Source: Megaustenia siamemsis
Taxonomy: Eukaryota; Mollusca; Gastropoda; Stylommatophora; Ariophantidae
Direction of reading: 5' to 3'
Length of the DNA stretch: 64,000 bases
Assembly: GCA_032433765.1 (NCBI GenBank)
Contig: JAVIAB010000041.1
Span: forward strand, 75,786,232-75,850,231
Within the stretch, counting starts at the first letter, position 1; each line of letters starts with the position of its first letter. The notes under the pieces were generated by a model. The model was not told where the DNA came from and made no database searches. It worked only from the letters and a program-made list of their open reading frames with translations. Below are positions 43,976 through 54,412 of this stretch, piece after piece. A program made the translations under genes and the position numbers.

Positions 43976-44519
43976 GATATGTTACTGAGAACATAAAGTA
44001 CACTGTTCATCATATCAGTAATATAGATATATTACTATAGATATGTTACTGAGAACATAAAATATCTTCATCTTGTTCATTCATCAGCTGGATCTGTTAT
44101 CCAAATATTGTTCTAATCAGCCATTTAGCAAAAAAAAAGGATATATATATATATATATGTTATATAAATAGGTAAAAGTGTTCTTCTTTAATTAAATATA
44201 ATGTACATGTTGTCATATGGAAACGAATTATTCAAAATGAATGTAAGTGAGCAAATTAATTACAGCCGAACATTGAAATAGTGTTTAATTTTGATACAAA
44301 TTGTAATAATTACAGCAAGTTTAATAGTTTTTGTTGTAGGGGGCGGGGATGGGGGGAGGGGGGGGGGGGGGAAAGGGGGGGGGGGTTAATTGGTGAAGAA
44401 AATAGAAAAGCTACTGTACAAAAATATTTATATTTACACATTATTAACACATATGAACTTCAAAATATTTACATTAATATTTGTCACACACACACACACG
44501 TGCACGCATATATATATTT
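43976..44519. repeat. Simple repeats: duplicated TAATATAGATAT, (TA)n, G tract, (CA)n
   Basis: TTACTGAGAACATAAA is duplicated at 43981 and 44046. A (TA)n lies at 44142-44157, a G-rich tract at 44338-44387 (runs of 6-12 G) and (CA)n at 44484-44498. No gene. Confidence 0.85.
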
Positions 44520-44785
44520 CCCGTGTGTTACCGGGGCCTCATTATGAGGGAGGTAAAGAATAGTGACACTGTGACCTTCCAGGCATGTCGTAAGAGGCGA
44601 CTAAGGAGGTTGATCGATGGCTTGACAAGCTGTCATTGTAAAAAGTATTGTTATGGAAACAGCGCCATAGATTTTAGAGCAGTGATCTCTGCAATATGTG
44701 CCATTTTGGCACGCAAGGTTTCTGTTTTTGAGATTGTGGTTCTGCCCTATGTGCCGTCTTCGGCTCGAAAGGACAATAGATAGAT
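44520..44785 (+). mobile_element. ATAG-tailed SINE (family S2)
   Basis: Starts near TGTTACCGGGGCCTCATTAT; the body carries CATGTCGTAAGAGGCGACTA and GCCATTTTGGC. It ends GCCCTATGTGCCGTCTTCGG, CTCGAAAGGACAATAGATAG. The last 45 bp closely match the 3' end of the RTE-like LINE at 51385-52714 (GCCCTATGGGCCGGTTACGG, CTCGAAAGGTCAATAGATAG), so this LINE probably mobilises it. A clear A/B box was not found. Other copies: 46447-46716 and 19440-19500. Confidence 0.85.
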
Positions 44786-44807
44786 ATATATATACATACA
44801 TACATAC

Positions 44808-44950
44808 ATGAAGCATGTTCAACCTAGAGTGAATATCAATGCCATCCACTACAAAGGCACAATAGACAACCTGCACACAGCCATCAAGAAAATGAGACTG
44901 CATATTTTGAATTGTGCGATTCTGTTGCATGACAATGCTCATCCATAATG
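44808..44950 (+). pseudogene. Decayed mariner-type transposase fragment, second catalytic Asp region
   Basis: The frame reads VQPRVNINAIHYKGTIDNLH, TAIKKMRLHILNCAILLHDN, AHP and a stop. VNAxxYxxTLxxLxxAIxxxRxxxLxxGxxLLHDNARPH is the mariner signature around the second catalytic Asp. The ILLHDNAHP box is intact except for one residue. Its other domains are absent. The 27-bp array begins about 50 bp later. Confidence 0.75.
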
Positions 44951-44998
44951 TTTGAAACACTGTACTGGAAGCATTAACAAGAGACGGAAGGAATGTTT

Positions 44999-45370
44999 TG
45001 TAACAACCATCAAGGTAGGAAGTTTTGCAACACCCAGCAAGGTAGGAAGTTTTGCAACACTCAACAAGGTAGGAAGTTTTGCAACACTCAATAAGGTAGG
45101 AAGTTTTGCAACACCCAACAAGGTAGGAAGTTTTGCAACACCCAACAAGGTAGGAAGTTTTGCAACACTCAACAAGGTAGGAATGTTTGTCAACACCCAG
45201 CAAGGTAGGAATGTTTTGCAACACCCAGCAAAGGTAGGAAGTTTTGCAACACCCAACAAGGTAGGAAGTTTTGCAACACCCAACAAGGTAGGAAGTTTTG
45301 CATTACTCAACAAGGTAGGAAGTTTTGCAACACCCAACAAGGTAGAAAGTTTTGCAACACCCAGCAGCCT
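44999..45370. repeat. 27-bp minisatellite, about 14 copies
   Basis: Core AAGGTAGGAAGTTTTGCAAC plus ACCCAAC. The length is divisible by 3, so both strands stay open (plus strand repeats KVGSFATPN, minus strand VAKLPTLLG). This explains the long opposing frames (for example 44952-45374 plus and 44939-45391 minus). No start context, splice signal or flanking domain suggests real translation. Units at 45179-45240 are modified to GGAATGTTT. Confidence 0.93.
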
Positions 45371-46004
45371 ATAGCCCTGATCTGTCTTCACATGACTTTC
45401 ATTTATTTTGATTTTTTAAAAATCTCTAAAGGGACAACGATTTGACTCTGATACAGACCTCAGGGTCTTGGTGACTGACTAGTTCAAAGAGCAGCCAAAG
45501 TAATTTTTCTTGAATAGTATCCATTATTTATCCAAGTATTGGAATGCATGTTTTTGCAGATGTTTACTTTTACTCAGGAAAATTGGTGAGTACTTGCTTC
45601 ATAACATTTGCTTTATTTCATTCTGCTACGCCTGTTGTTGATGGACCTTACAAATATTTGTAATAAAGCCAAAGGGATTTCTTTAATTTGAACACAAATA
45701 TATGTGTATGCATGTGTGCGCGTGTGTGGGTATCTCTGCATGTGTGTGTCTGCACAAGTGTGCAGATACATAAATTAGTGTATAATATACAACAGCTGAT
45801 ATTGGAATGTGCACAGTCTTTATATAACTTTATAGTTTAATATTCAACAGAATGAACAATGTAACTTTGATCAAGTATGATCTGAGTTATAAATCATAAA
45901 TTGGGATTAAATGTATTCCAAGAAATTATAAACTAGGCTAAATATAAATTTAAGAAATCACACCCTCTATACTAAGGAATATATGTGAATATATGTGTGG
46001 TCCT
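45371..46004. other. No gene recognised
   Basis: AT-rich, with a (TG)n-like tract at 45700-45765. Probably downstream flank of the minus-strand gene that ends at 46056. Confidence 0.45.
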
Positions 46005-46010
46005 TTTATT
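46005..46010 (-). terminator. Candidate polyadenylation signal
   Basis: AATAAA on the minus strand, about 46 nt past the stop codon of the PPxY gene. The 3' UTR would be very short. Confidence 0.5.
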
Positions 46011-46055
46011 TCTTTCTCTCTTTAATTCTGAAAGATTTTATACTTCTTCCAGGTA

Positions 46056-46276
46056 CTAATTTGGTGCTGAAGGAGCATTATAGGGTAAATTATTATCTGA
46101 GAAGCTTGGATTTGCATTAGAATATGATGGCGGGAATGATGAATCTACAGATGCACCAGTAGAACTATCATTGGAAGGGTTGATATTTGCAGAAGCATCC
46201 TGGCTTACTGTACGATCTCTCACAACTTCATCACCGTTGGTAAAATTGTAACCCTTGTTTACATGAGCTCCACTTT
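46056..46276 (-). CDS. PPxY-tail gene, last coding exon
   Basis: Acceptor TTTGTTATTTCAG at 46277-46289. Two bases complete a codon begun in the previous exon; then 72 residues and a TAG stop at 46056-46058. The peptide is hydrophilic and rich in Ser, Asn, Pro and Asp, with FPPSYSNANP (a PPxY WW-domain ligand) about 20 residues from the end and the C-terminus NAPSAPN. No domain is recognised. It joins in frame to the exons at 49663-49742 and 56406-56564, so this is real coding DNA. PPxY-rich tails are common in small membrane adaptors that recruit WW-domain (Nedd4-type) ligases. That role is inference, as no membrane segment is seen in these exons. Confidence 0.8.
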
Positions 46277-46380
46277 CTGAAATAACAAACAAATTAATAC
46301 CATCATAATAGATAATTGAATAATGGAGATGTCAATATGATTTATAAATGATACATCAATTACAAGTCAGTTCATTTTAA

Positions 46381-46455
46381 TTCTGTCTGTCTGTCTGTCT
46401 GCCTGCCTGCCTGTCTGTCTGTCTGCCTACCTGCCTGTCTGTCTGTCAATCTATC
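46381..46455. repeat. (CTGT)n/(CTGC)n tetranucleotide tract
   Basis: Compound TCTG/CCTG repeats lead directly into CTATCTATTGTCC, the reversed tail of the S2 SINE at 46447. Probably grown from the tail. Confidence 0.95.
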
Positions 46456-46716
46456 TATTGTCCTTTCGAGCCAAAGACGGCACATAGGGCAGAACCACAA
46501 CCTCAAAAACAGAAACCTTGCAAGCCAAAATGGCACATATTGCAGAGATAACTGCTCTAAAATCTATGGCTCTGTTTACATAACAATACTTTTTACAATG
46601 ACAGCTTGCCAAGCCATCAATAAATCTCCTTAGTCGCCTCTTACAACATGCCTGAAAGGTCACAGTGTAACTATTCTTTACTTTCCTCATAATGAGACCC
46701 CAGTAGCACACATGAA
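46447..46716 (-). mobile_element. ATAG-tailed SINE (family S2), nearly complete
   Basis: Reverse copy of 44520-44785: tail complement CTATCTATTGTCCTTTCGAG, then GACGGCACATAGGGCAGAAC, TTAGTCGCCTCTTAC and CTCATAATGAGACCCCAGTA. It lies 170 bp upstream (on the gene's strand) of the last exon of the PPxY gene, within its intron. Confidence 0.88.
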
Positions 46717-47811
46717 TTAATTACTTTTAAATACTTTTACGTTTTAATTACTTGTATTAAATGTTGGTTATTGTGGTTGTTGGAACTAGGCCACAGTAAT
46801 TACATTTCACACACTATCTTGTTTCCAGTTTTAAATTATGTACAAATTAAATGCTTTTTTTCAGTTGCTAAAAATTGTCAATATGGATTTGAGTGTAAAT
46901 ATGAATATTAATTACATATTTGTAAAATAAAAATATTTGATATACTCACCCCAACCACCCACAAAAAATAAAACTGTACATGACTTCTTGTGCAAAGATG
47001 TTTTTTTAAAATGTAATAAAACTTCCTTATTATTTGTCCTATTCATCTGATTTGAAGCACTTGTAAGCTTTGATATTAAACACTGTGTCCTATGTCGGAT
47101 ATGTTCCAGAGCACAACAGATAGCAAATAAATTCTCAAGCTTTATTATTTTGTTGTTAATTCATTCTGCACTCAATTAATTATCTTTAGTGTATTGGTCT
47201 GTATCATGTTGGGGTTGGACATCAACTATCATGTCTTCTGACTCCACAAGACTTCCATTAGTGGGTGGGCCATTTCAGGACTATAGGCCTGACACTGAAC
47301 CTGCATGGGTTTCTTCACACAGAGAGCATCATATGTTAAATATGAATTTTGCAGATGTGGACTACATATATATATATATATATATATACTTATATATATC
47401 TTTTAACAATAGTTCATGGGACCTTGTTGCAGTAATGTGCCTCCTGGCCAGAGGCTTCCATCTTCAGCAACTTTTATTGCAAAGGCAGACCACTGTCATC
47501 TTCAAATAGAGGTGTAGCCACTAACATTAACACTAACATTGTTTATATATTTTTTTTAATATATAGTTTTGATCATTGATTTATGTTCTTTGGTTTGCTT
47601 TGCAGCATTCATGCTCAATTATTCTAACCTATAATACTGTACTCACAAGAGTTAGAAATATTTTGTTTAATGATTTCTTACAAAGATTGTTGCTTTTGAT
47701 TCTTTTATCTTCCTGGTGGTGACATCTGTAGAAATTTGTTTTATTCATCTTTTTAACATCTTTATATGCGCCATTCAGATTTATATTTTGTCTGTTGTTT
47801 CATTTGTGGGT
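46717..47811. other. Intron sequence of the PPxY gene, no internal gene seen
   Basis: AT-rich with a (TA)n at 47367-47398. A 106-codon plus-strand frame at 47189-47509 runs through that simple repeat and looks accidental. Confidence 0.5.
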
Positions 47812-48366
47812 CATAGATAGATAAATCTTACTGAATGTGTAGGGTCATAGATAGATAAATCTTACTGAATGTGTTAGGTCATAGATAGATAAAGCTTACT
47901 GGATGTGTTAGATCATTGATATATAAAGCTTACTGAATGTGTTAGGTCATAGATACATAAAGCTTACTGAATGTGTTAGATCATTGATACATAAAGCTTA
48001 CTGAATGTGTTAGATCATTGATACATAAAGCTTACTGAATGTGTTAGATCATTGATACATAAAGCTTACTGGATGTGTTAGATCATTGATATATAAAGCT
48101 TACTGAATGTGTTAGGTCATAGATACATAAAGCTTACTGAATGTGTTAGATCATTGATACATAAAGCTTACTGAATGTGTTAGATCATTGATACATAAAG
48201 CCTACTGAATGTGTTAGATCATTGATACATAAAGCCTACTGAATGTGTTAGATCATTGATACATAAAGCTTACTGAATGTGTTAGATCATTGATACATAA
48301 AGCTAATGTGTTAGATCATTGATACATAAAGCTTACTGAATGTGTTAGATCATTGATACATAAAGA
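47812..48366. repeat. 34-bp minisatellite, about 16 copies
   Basis: Core TGTTAGATCATTGATACATA plus AAGCTTACTGAAT. The first three units are longer variants with ATAGATAGATAAATC. One unit near 48300 lacks seven bases. It lies within the second intron of the PPxY gene (by the exon model here). Confidence 0.95.
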
Positions 48367-49662
48367 CTTGGAGCATACCCTGCTCCAAGTTATTGCAATC
48401 AAAGCTGGGTTTGCTCTCAACATTCACTGCTATCAATGGCCTGCTAATTGTGCAAACTTTTTAAGGTTACAGATATGTAATCACAAATGTAAGGCAAAGG
48501 GATGATTATATAATGTGCCACTGTGATTAGTCTCAGCCACAGACTTAAAAAAAAAATAATGGAAACTACCTCCCTGTCCCCCAGTTCTACAAAATATAAT
48601 TGTGACTCAATTCTAACTAGAAGAACAGGCATATTTGTTGTTTCAACACAGAACTCTACAGACACATTGCTGCTCAGAATTTGCTTGCTTTCACCCAATG
48701 ACTAGAGCAATAAACCTCTTCATCATCTGCCCTTAAAAGAACGTTAATGTGGTGTGTATACATTGTGTCGTGGATTGCAGTAAAACTATGATATTTGTGT
48801 ATTTTGACTCAACGCTTTTGACAGCAGCATGTTAGTTTTGATTACTTGTTGTCTTCCATCTTTGATCCCGACTCGCTTAGCCAGACTAGAAAGTTTGGTC
48901 TGTTTCTAGAGGCACTTTGAAGTGGGAGAGCTGGATGGTTTTTGTTCACCGATCCTGGCATAAGCCAGCAGCTATGGGTCACTGACAACTTCTAGATCTG
49001 CTGCTGTGAGGCGTCTTTGCCTCAGCTCAGAATTTAAGTTATAACACCTCACTTTACAGTAATAGGAAACTCTTTATACAGAGCTTTGCAGCAAGAGGCA
49101 ATATTATCATCAGATGAAGACCCTATTGAACAAGTATTTGAAACCTTAGCTTCTTGACACTCTAGAGGAGGTGGGTCCACCTGAGTCATGACTCCCAGAT
49201 GTGAACCTCTTGCTGCATTGAACTCTAAGGCTTGCAATATATTTGGAATATAATAACTACACTCATTCTTTTAGAAAATTAACAACTATATTAGATAACA
49301 TCTGGTAAGTAATGTGAGAGACAGTCAGAGCTTGCTCATGTCAATGAGAAAGACAGAGTAAATAATAAATAATAACATAAAAAATCTCACAAACGTATAC
49401 AGCTATGTTAATGAAGTAATACATTCATTCGGGAAACAACATGTACAAAGATGGAGGAACAAAATAGGATGTTAATGCTAGATTAAAGAAAGACAATATA
49501 AAAGAACATCAAATCAGTTGAGGTCACAGGAGCTTAGCTGAAGACAGCAGAATAAACAAAATTAGTTGCAAAATAATGATGGTTTCTTTGATGGCTTCTG
49601 TTCTGGGAACAGAAAAAGCGAATTAAAATGTTGGTTAATTGAAACAGTTCATGACAACATAC
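48367..49662. other. Intron sequence of the PPxY gene, no internal gene seen
   Basis: Minus-strand frames at 48444-48698 and 49049-49237 are open without recognisable domains or matching splice phases. Some CpG at 48860-49030. Confidence 0.4.
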
Positions 49663-49742
49663 TTTCTTCCTGATGTGCAGTCCCACCTGGCAAACCACTT
49701 GAATATGGAGGAGGAAGGGTATTCACATTCCTGACAGGACCA
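49663..49742 (-). CDS. PPxY-tail gene, penultimate coding exon
   Basis: An 80-nt exon. Acceptor AAACTCACAG (49743-49752); donor GAAGAAA/GTATGT with GT at 49661-49662. Incoming phase 2 and outgoing phase 1 match the neighbouring exons exactly. It encodes GPVRNVNTLPPPYSSGLPGG and TAHQEE, including a second WW-ligand motif (PPPY). There are no stops in the joined frame. Confidence 0.78.
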
Positions 49743-49752
49743 CTGTGAGTTT

Positions 49753-50539
49753 TAAATTTAAGAAAAATTAATAATTCACTTCCTTATTGCTTTTGATTAT
49801 ACATTCATTGACTATATTTATTGCTTCAGCTACTTTGAATTATTTAAAAAAAATTCTATTTCTCCATTTTTGAAGGTGTGTCTTCAATTTCTTTCTCTTT
49901 TCAAGCAATGAACTTTTAATATGAACATGGCAGAAAAGCTAACACAAATATTAGGATGAAGATTGTGGATACAACCAAACATTTAAAGTAGGAACTAAAA
50001 TGGCATCAGTAAATGGTACTAAAATCATTTAAATTAACAAAAATATATATCCTGAACAACAAAAGAGAGCTCATAAATTAAAACACTGTCTGTATGTAAT
50101 GATAATTCACCAGTAGCCTGTTTACTATGATTTGACAATGAAAGTCCCCATAACTATTGGCTATGTAAGTATCCTAGAAAAAAAAACATGGGGAGTAGTG
50201 ACATGAAATAATAAAAAATATATAATAGAAAATAGTACAGTCAGGACAACCTAAAGTGAGGAAATAATTTTGATACGTTTTAAAAAACATAAAACATTTT
50301 TTGAAAATATTTGAGGGTAAAGCGATGTGTTTCTACCAAAGAATGAGAAAAGCATGGAAAGCTAGATCATAATAATGAGGATGTCCTAAAAGAGGATAAG
50401 ACAAAAATTGTGTTTTTTAACAATTTCAGGAAATAGCAATCACCACTGGGCATGTGATGAAAACAGCTGGAATACATTATTTACTATTAAAAAGAGCAAG
50501 AAATGAAGAAACTGAGAGAAAATGTGTCAGACTGTTTAT
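49753..50539. other. Intron sequence of the PPxY gene, no gene seen
   Basis: AT-rich; nothing further supported. Confidence 0.4.
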
Positions 50540-50985
50540 GATAATGGTATGGTCGTCACCATCATTGACTGCTGTCTCCGCATCGAAGTTTGGCTATTAT
50601 GCTCTGTCTCTTGCTTTGATAGTGCAGGCTGTCATAGGTTGACTTGTTCATCTTCTGATGTTACTCGTCCATGTTAGTCTTAGTCTACCTCTGCCTCATT
50701 TTACCTTGTATTTTCCCTTCCAAGATTACTTTTAGTAGGCTGCTGTGTCTTTTAACATGCCCCCAAAAATCCCATTTGTCTTATTTGAATTGTTTAGTAG
50801 TTTTCTTTTAATTTTTAGTTGTTTTAAGATTTCATCACTTTTTTTCTTTTCTTTCTTTCCAATTATACCTATTCTTCTATAAATCCACATTTCAAAGGCT
50901 TCAATTCTCTGTTCTGTTTTCTTGTCTAATGTTAAAGTTTCTGCACCATACAGGAAGGTTGAGAAGATACAAAATTTTTTTATTG
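50540..50985 (-). mobile_element. Family F RTE-like LINE 3' fragment
   Basis: Matches 28483-28910 and the reverse of 6300-6720: TGCTCTGTCTCTTGCTTTGA, GATTACTTTTAGTAGGCTG, CTGTTCTGTTTTCTTGTCTA, CTGCACCATACAGGAA. The GAT tail is degraded. It lies within the first visible intron of the PPxY gene. Confidence 0.8.
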
Positions 50986-51375
50986 TTATACCTTCTCAAT
51001 GCTCCTGTAAGGTGCAGAAACATGGTATTACCATTGGTGATACAATGGTATTGTAGGAATAAAGAAATATTTCAAATTCTATCACAAACAAATTCAGAGC
51101 ACTTCCTTTGGGTTTGTGATGCAAAGAAAAAAAAACTGGAAAATTATTGAAAAGCAATGCAAGAAGATTCTTGATAGTTTAACAATGTGGCACAGAAAGA
51201 AACCAACACTGGAATTGATAAGAAGCACTGACATAAAGAGAGATAGGGAAGCACTTTTTATCTCAATTGCTCCAGATGACATTTGTATTTTGAAATTCAA
51301 ACTGAACCAGGACTTAGTGTGCAACTTCACTTGCTTAGTATCTTCATGAAATGTACAAGTATATTTCTATGCAAT
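50986..51375. other. No gene recognised
   Basis: A plus-strand frame at 51116-51349 (77 codons, Lys/Ile-rich) is open but unrecognised. Confidence 0.35.
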
Positions 51376-51384
51376 AATATTTGC

Positions 51385-52714
51385 CTCAAAGTTATTCTGC
51401 AAAATCATCCTAAATAGAATAAAGGATTCAATAGATACAGTAATGCGTGAAGAACAGGCTGGGTTTAGAAAAGGGAGAAGCTGTCTTGACCACATTTTCA
51501 CTCTACGACTTATATTGGAGGAACACATTGAAAAGCAAAAACCTTTTGTACTTAAATTCATCGACTTCAAAAAAGCATTTGATAGTATTCATAGAGATTC
51601 TTTGTGGAAAATTCTGAAGCAATATGGTTTACCATCAAAAATCATAAATATTATCAAAGACATGTATGATGGTTACACATGTGCAGTTCGAACAGAGGAA
51701 GGACTGAGCGAATGTTTCCCAATAGAAACTGGGGTTAAACAAGGATGTATTTTATCGCCCTTGTTATTTGGAATTGTTATGGACTTCATAATGAAGAAAT
51801 GCTGCACTGGTAATAAAGGCATCGAATGGATACAAGGAGACCATTTGGAGGACCTCGACTTTGCTGATGACATAGTTCTCATCAGCAGTCAGATAAAAAC
51901 GATGCAGGAAAACACAAATGAACTATCATCAATAGCCAGCAAAATTGGGCTTGAGGTCAATCATGAAAAGACTAAAGTCATGAAAAGTTTAATTCCAACA
52001 AGTGACAAAATATACATGGAAAACAATCCAGTAGAAGAGATCGATCACTTTATCTATCTTGGAAGTCACATTGATCGAGAAGGGGATACGAGCAAAGAAA
52101 TTAGAATCAGAATAGCTAAAGCAGCAATGTCTTTCAGAAGCCTTGAAAAGTTGTGGAAATCAAAACTCATTAGCACAAACACAAAACTTAGGCTATTCAA
52201 ATCAAATGTACTATCAACCCTTACGTATGCGTGTGAAAGCTGGAAAACAACAAGAGATATAGAAACAAAGTTGAACGCATTCAAAAATAAATGTCTAAGG
52301 AAAATACTTGGTATAGCATGGAACGAATTCAAAACAAACGAGGAAATTAGAGAAATCGCCAATCAACCACTAATATCTTCAGTAATAAAGAAAAGACGAT
52401 GGTCATACGTTGGACATGTGATGAGAAGAGATAATAATCGAATAGCAAAGCAAGCCCTCATATGGGAAACAACAGGTAAAAGAAAAAGAGGAAGACCCAG
52501 GGAGACACTGAGAAGAACATTGATGAGAGAGGCAAGAGCAGCAGGAGTCGGCTCCCTCAATGAGATAGAACTGCTTGCACAGAACAGAGACAGATGGCGA
52601 GATTTGATAAAATATCTTTAAAAGAAAACTGCTAGAACAAAAATTCATATAGGAGAAGGTGTATCTTGGTCTACGCCCTATGGGCCGGTTACGGCTCGAA
52701 AGGTCAATAGATAG
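51385..52714 (+). mobile_element. RTE-like LINE, ATAG-tailed, 5'-truncated, with TSD
   Basis: Insertion of 1330 bp flanked by an exact 9-bp duplication AATATTTGC (51376-51384 and 52715-52723). It begins in the RT palm (SKLFCKIILNRIKDSI, no start codon needed) and stays open to the stop at 52619-52621. The roughly 90-bp 3' UTR ends CTCGAAAGGTCAATAGATAG. This is the best-preserved copy of the family, so it is likely recent. It lies antisense within an intron of the PPxY gene. Older copies: 11762-12230, 15340-15650, 19560-19798, 19799-20175, 56728-57060. Confidence 0.95.
51443..52621 (+). CDS. RTE-like reverse transcriptase (5' partial)
   Basis: The frame is 392 codons from the first Met, open for a further 19 codons upstream to the truncation point. 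RT motifs: EEQAGFRKGRSCLDH at 3-17, FIDFKKAFDSIH at 39-50 (Asp41), GVKQGCILSPLLFG at 97-110, FADD at 140-143 (Phe replaces the usual Tyr, as in many RTE-like enzymes), and the KTKVM thumb-entry motif near 175. The C-terminal half holds GHVMRRDNN (about 320), GKRKRGRPRETLRRTLMREA and DRWRDLIKYL at the end. There is no RNase H. All RT catalytic Asp are present; the endonuclease is missing through truncation. Confidence 0.93.
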   Translation: MREEQAGFRKGRSCLDHIFTLRLILEEHIEKQKPFVLKFIDFKKAFDSIHRDSLWKILKQYGLPSKIINIIKDMYDGYTCAVRTEEGLSECFPIETGVKQGCILSPLLFGIVMDFIMKKCCTGNKGIEWIQGDHLEDLDFADDIVLISSQIKTMQENTNELSSIASKIGLEVNHEKTKVMKSLIPTSDKIYMENNPVEEIDHFIYLGSHIDREGDTSKEIRIRIAKAAMSFRSLEKLWKSKLISTNTKLRLFKSNVLSTLTYACESWKTTRDIETKLNAFKNKCLRKILGIAWNEFKTNEEIREIANQPLISSVIKKRRWSYVGHVMRRDNNRIAKQALIWETTGKRKRGRPRETLRRTLMREARAAGVGSLNEIELLAQNRDRWRDLIKYL

Positions 52715-52749
52715 AATATTTGCAACTCTCATATTATTTTAAAAAAAAA

Positions 52750-52898
52750 TCACTCTTATATTAACCTCCTTTTTCCTCTTTCCTTCCTGGATTTCAGCAA
52801 TGAAGGGAGATATAATTTCAAATCCTTTGCTCTTCTTTTGGCCTCTGCTGCTGTTAAGCTTCCTAGTATCTCTAACCTTCCATTATTCCTTCTTTTTC
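52750..52898 (-). mobile_element. LINE 3' fragment (family G)
   Basis: Collinear with 33840-33950: AGCAATGAAGGGAGATATAA, CTTTTGGCCTCTGCTGCTG, TTCCTAGTATCTCTAACCTT. Interrupted at 52898 by the Nimb-like insertion. Confidence 0.55.
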
Positions 52899-52910
52899 AT
52901 ACTAGTACTA

Positions 52911-54400
52911 AAGATGGATCAGCACAAAATACTCAGAATGCAGTGAAGAATGGGAGAGCAAGTGCATACATAGAGTACCAAAATAACACTCATCATCATC
53001 ATGTACCCTGCCGGTTGGCGTTGGCGATCATGTCCCTCCACAATCTTCTATCTACAGTGCATCATATCAGTTCTGTTGTTGACTGTTTTCCATGCCATGA
53101 CACCAAGCTATCCAGTATTTTCTCTCTTTGTCATCCACGATCTCTCTTTCCTTTTATTTTGCCAGTTGTAACCAAGTATTCCAACTTTCCTCTTCTCATG
53201 ATGTGTCAGAAGAATGTTGATTGCTTCTTTCTGATGTTTTTTAAGAGCTCCCTTTTTGTGTTGGCCTCTTTGTGAACTTCCTCATTGGTCTTTTTATCTG
53301 TCCAGGGAATTTTCAACATTCTTCTGAGAAATCCCATCTCTGTGGCCTCTAATCGTCTTTTCATTTGTTTGTCTACTGTCCATGATTCGCTTCCATAGGT
53401 CAGAATTGGTTCTATATAGCACCGATGAACTCTCTTTCTCATTTTTATTGACATAGATTTGTTGCATAAGATATTTTTCATTTTCTGAAATGCTATTTTG
53501 GCCTGAGCTATTCTGCTTTTTATTTCTGTGGTGCATCTCCCATCTGATGTAATTATTGTGCCCAAGTATTTGAAACGTTGTACTTGTTTCAGATTTTTTC
53601 TTGTTTATTTTTATGCTGCATGATGGTGATGATTGTTTCTTTGATGTAACCATTACTTCTGTTTTCTTACTATTCAGACTAAGACCTTTCTAACACTAGG
53701 GATATGAATAAAATAGCAACAGGGAAATATTGTCACATTTATGATGCAGAAATCCAAGCAATAAAGTTGGCAGTAGAAAAACTGCTGAGCAGTTATCTTA
53801 GCCCACAGCCTTTAGTGTTTTTGACAGATGCAAGATCAGTACACCAGTTACTACAATCCAGAAAATTGCCACATCTGCAGACCTTTTTGACTGAACTCTG
53901 CAAGCACCATACCCTGCAGTTGATCTATTCTCACTGTGGAATACCAGGAAACGAAAAAGCGGATCAGTTGGAAAAGGAAGATGCAACAGGCACACAACTA
54001 GATGCACCAGTTACATACCATCATTAGAAACAGATAATCAAATCAATCAGAGGACCACAAGCCCTAAATCGGAATGCCTTTCATAATATGAATAAATCGG
54101 GACAAGTTATCATTATATGCCACAAAACAGGGCACAATCAACTCCACAGTAAAATGTATACAAAATTCAAGATGGGCACTGCAACAACATGTACATGTGG
54201 ATAGACTCCCCAGACTGCTGAACACATATTTCAAGAATGTACTGAATATTGTAGACTGAGGAAAATCCATTGGCCCATAGATACAACACTAAGACAAAAC
54301 TATGTGGGCCACTGCAAGAATTACAAAAGACAGTAAAATTTATACAGGAAATGACATTGCCTATAAAGACAATACTTCAGGCAAACGATAGATAGAATCG
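52911..54400 (+). mobile_element. Nimb-like LINE 3' end, itself interrupted, with TSD
   Basis: Flanked by a 12-bp duplication ATACTAGTACTA (52899-52910 and 54401-54412). It starts in RNase H (KDGSAQNTQNAVKNGRASAY), is broken at 52990 by a minus-strand LINE, and resumes at 53698 (MNKIATGKYCHIYDAEIQA, FLTDARS, GNEKADQLEKE). Then the Cys-motif region follows in other frames (FKMGTATTCTCG, AEHIFQEC). It ends AACGATAGATAG. The RNase H Glu and Asp are present, but stops and shifts are frequent. Confidence 0.92.
52991..53690 (-). mobile_element. RTE-like LINE 3' end (family E), nested in the Nimb-like copy
   Basis: 700 bp, flanked by TAACACT (52984-52990 and 53691-53697); removing it rejoins the Nimb-like RNase H between NNT and RDMNK-type codons. 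The tail is (ATG)n after GGTAC. The C-terminal frame 53206-53565 reads MGTIITSDGRCTTEIKSRIA, YGSESWTVDKQM and MLKIPWTDKKTNEEV. The 3' end also contains family words shared with 57070-57345. Confidence 0.9.
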
Positions 54401-54412
54401 ATACTAGTACTA

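Noticed and set aside
44939..45391. Long open frames on both strands over the 27-bp array
   Set aside because: The period is divisible by 3, so any frame without a stop in one unit stays open. There is no start context, splice signals or flanking domains.
47189..47509. 106-codon plus-strand frame
   Set aside because: Runs through a (TA)n tract, has no domain, and lies inside the intron model of the opposite-strand gene.
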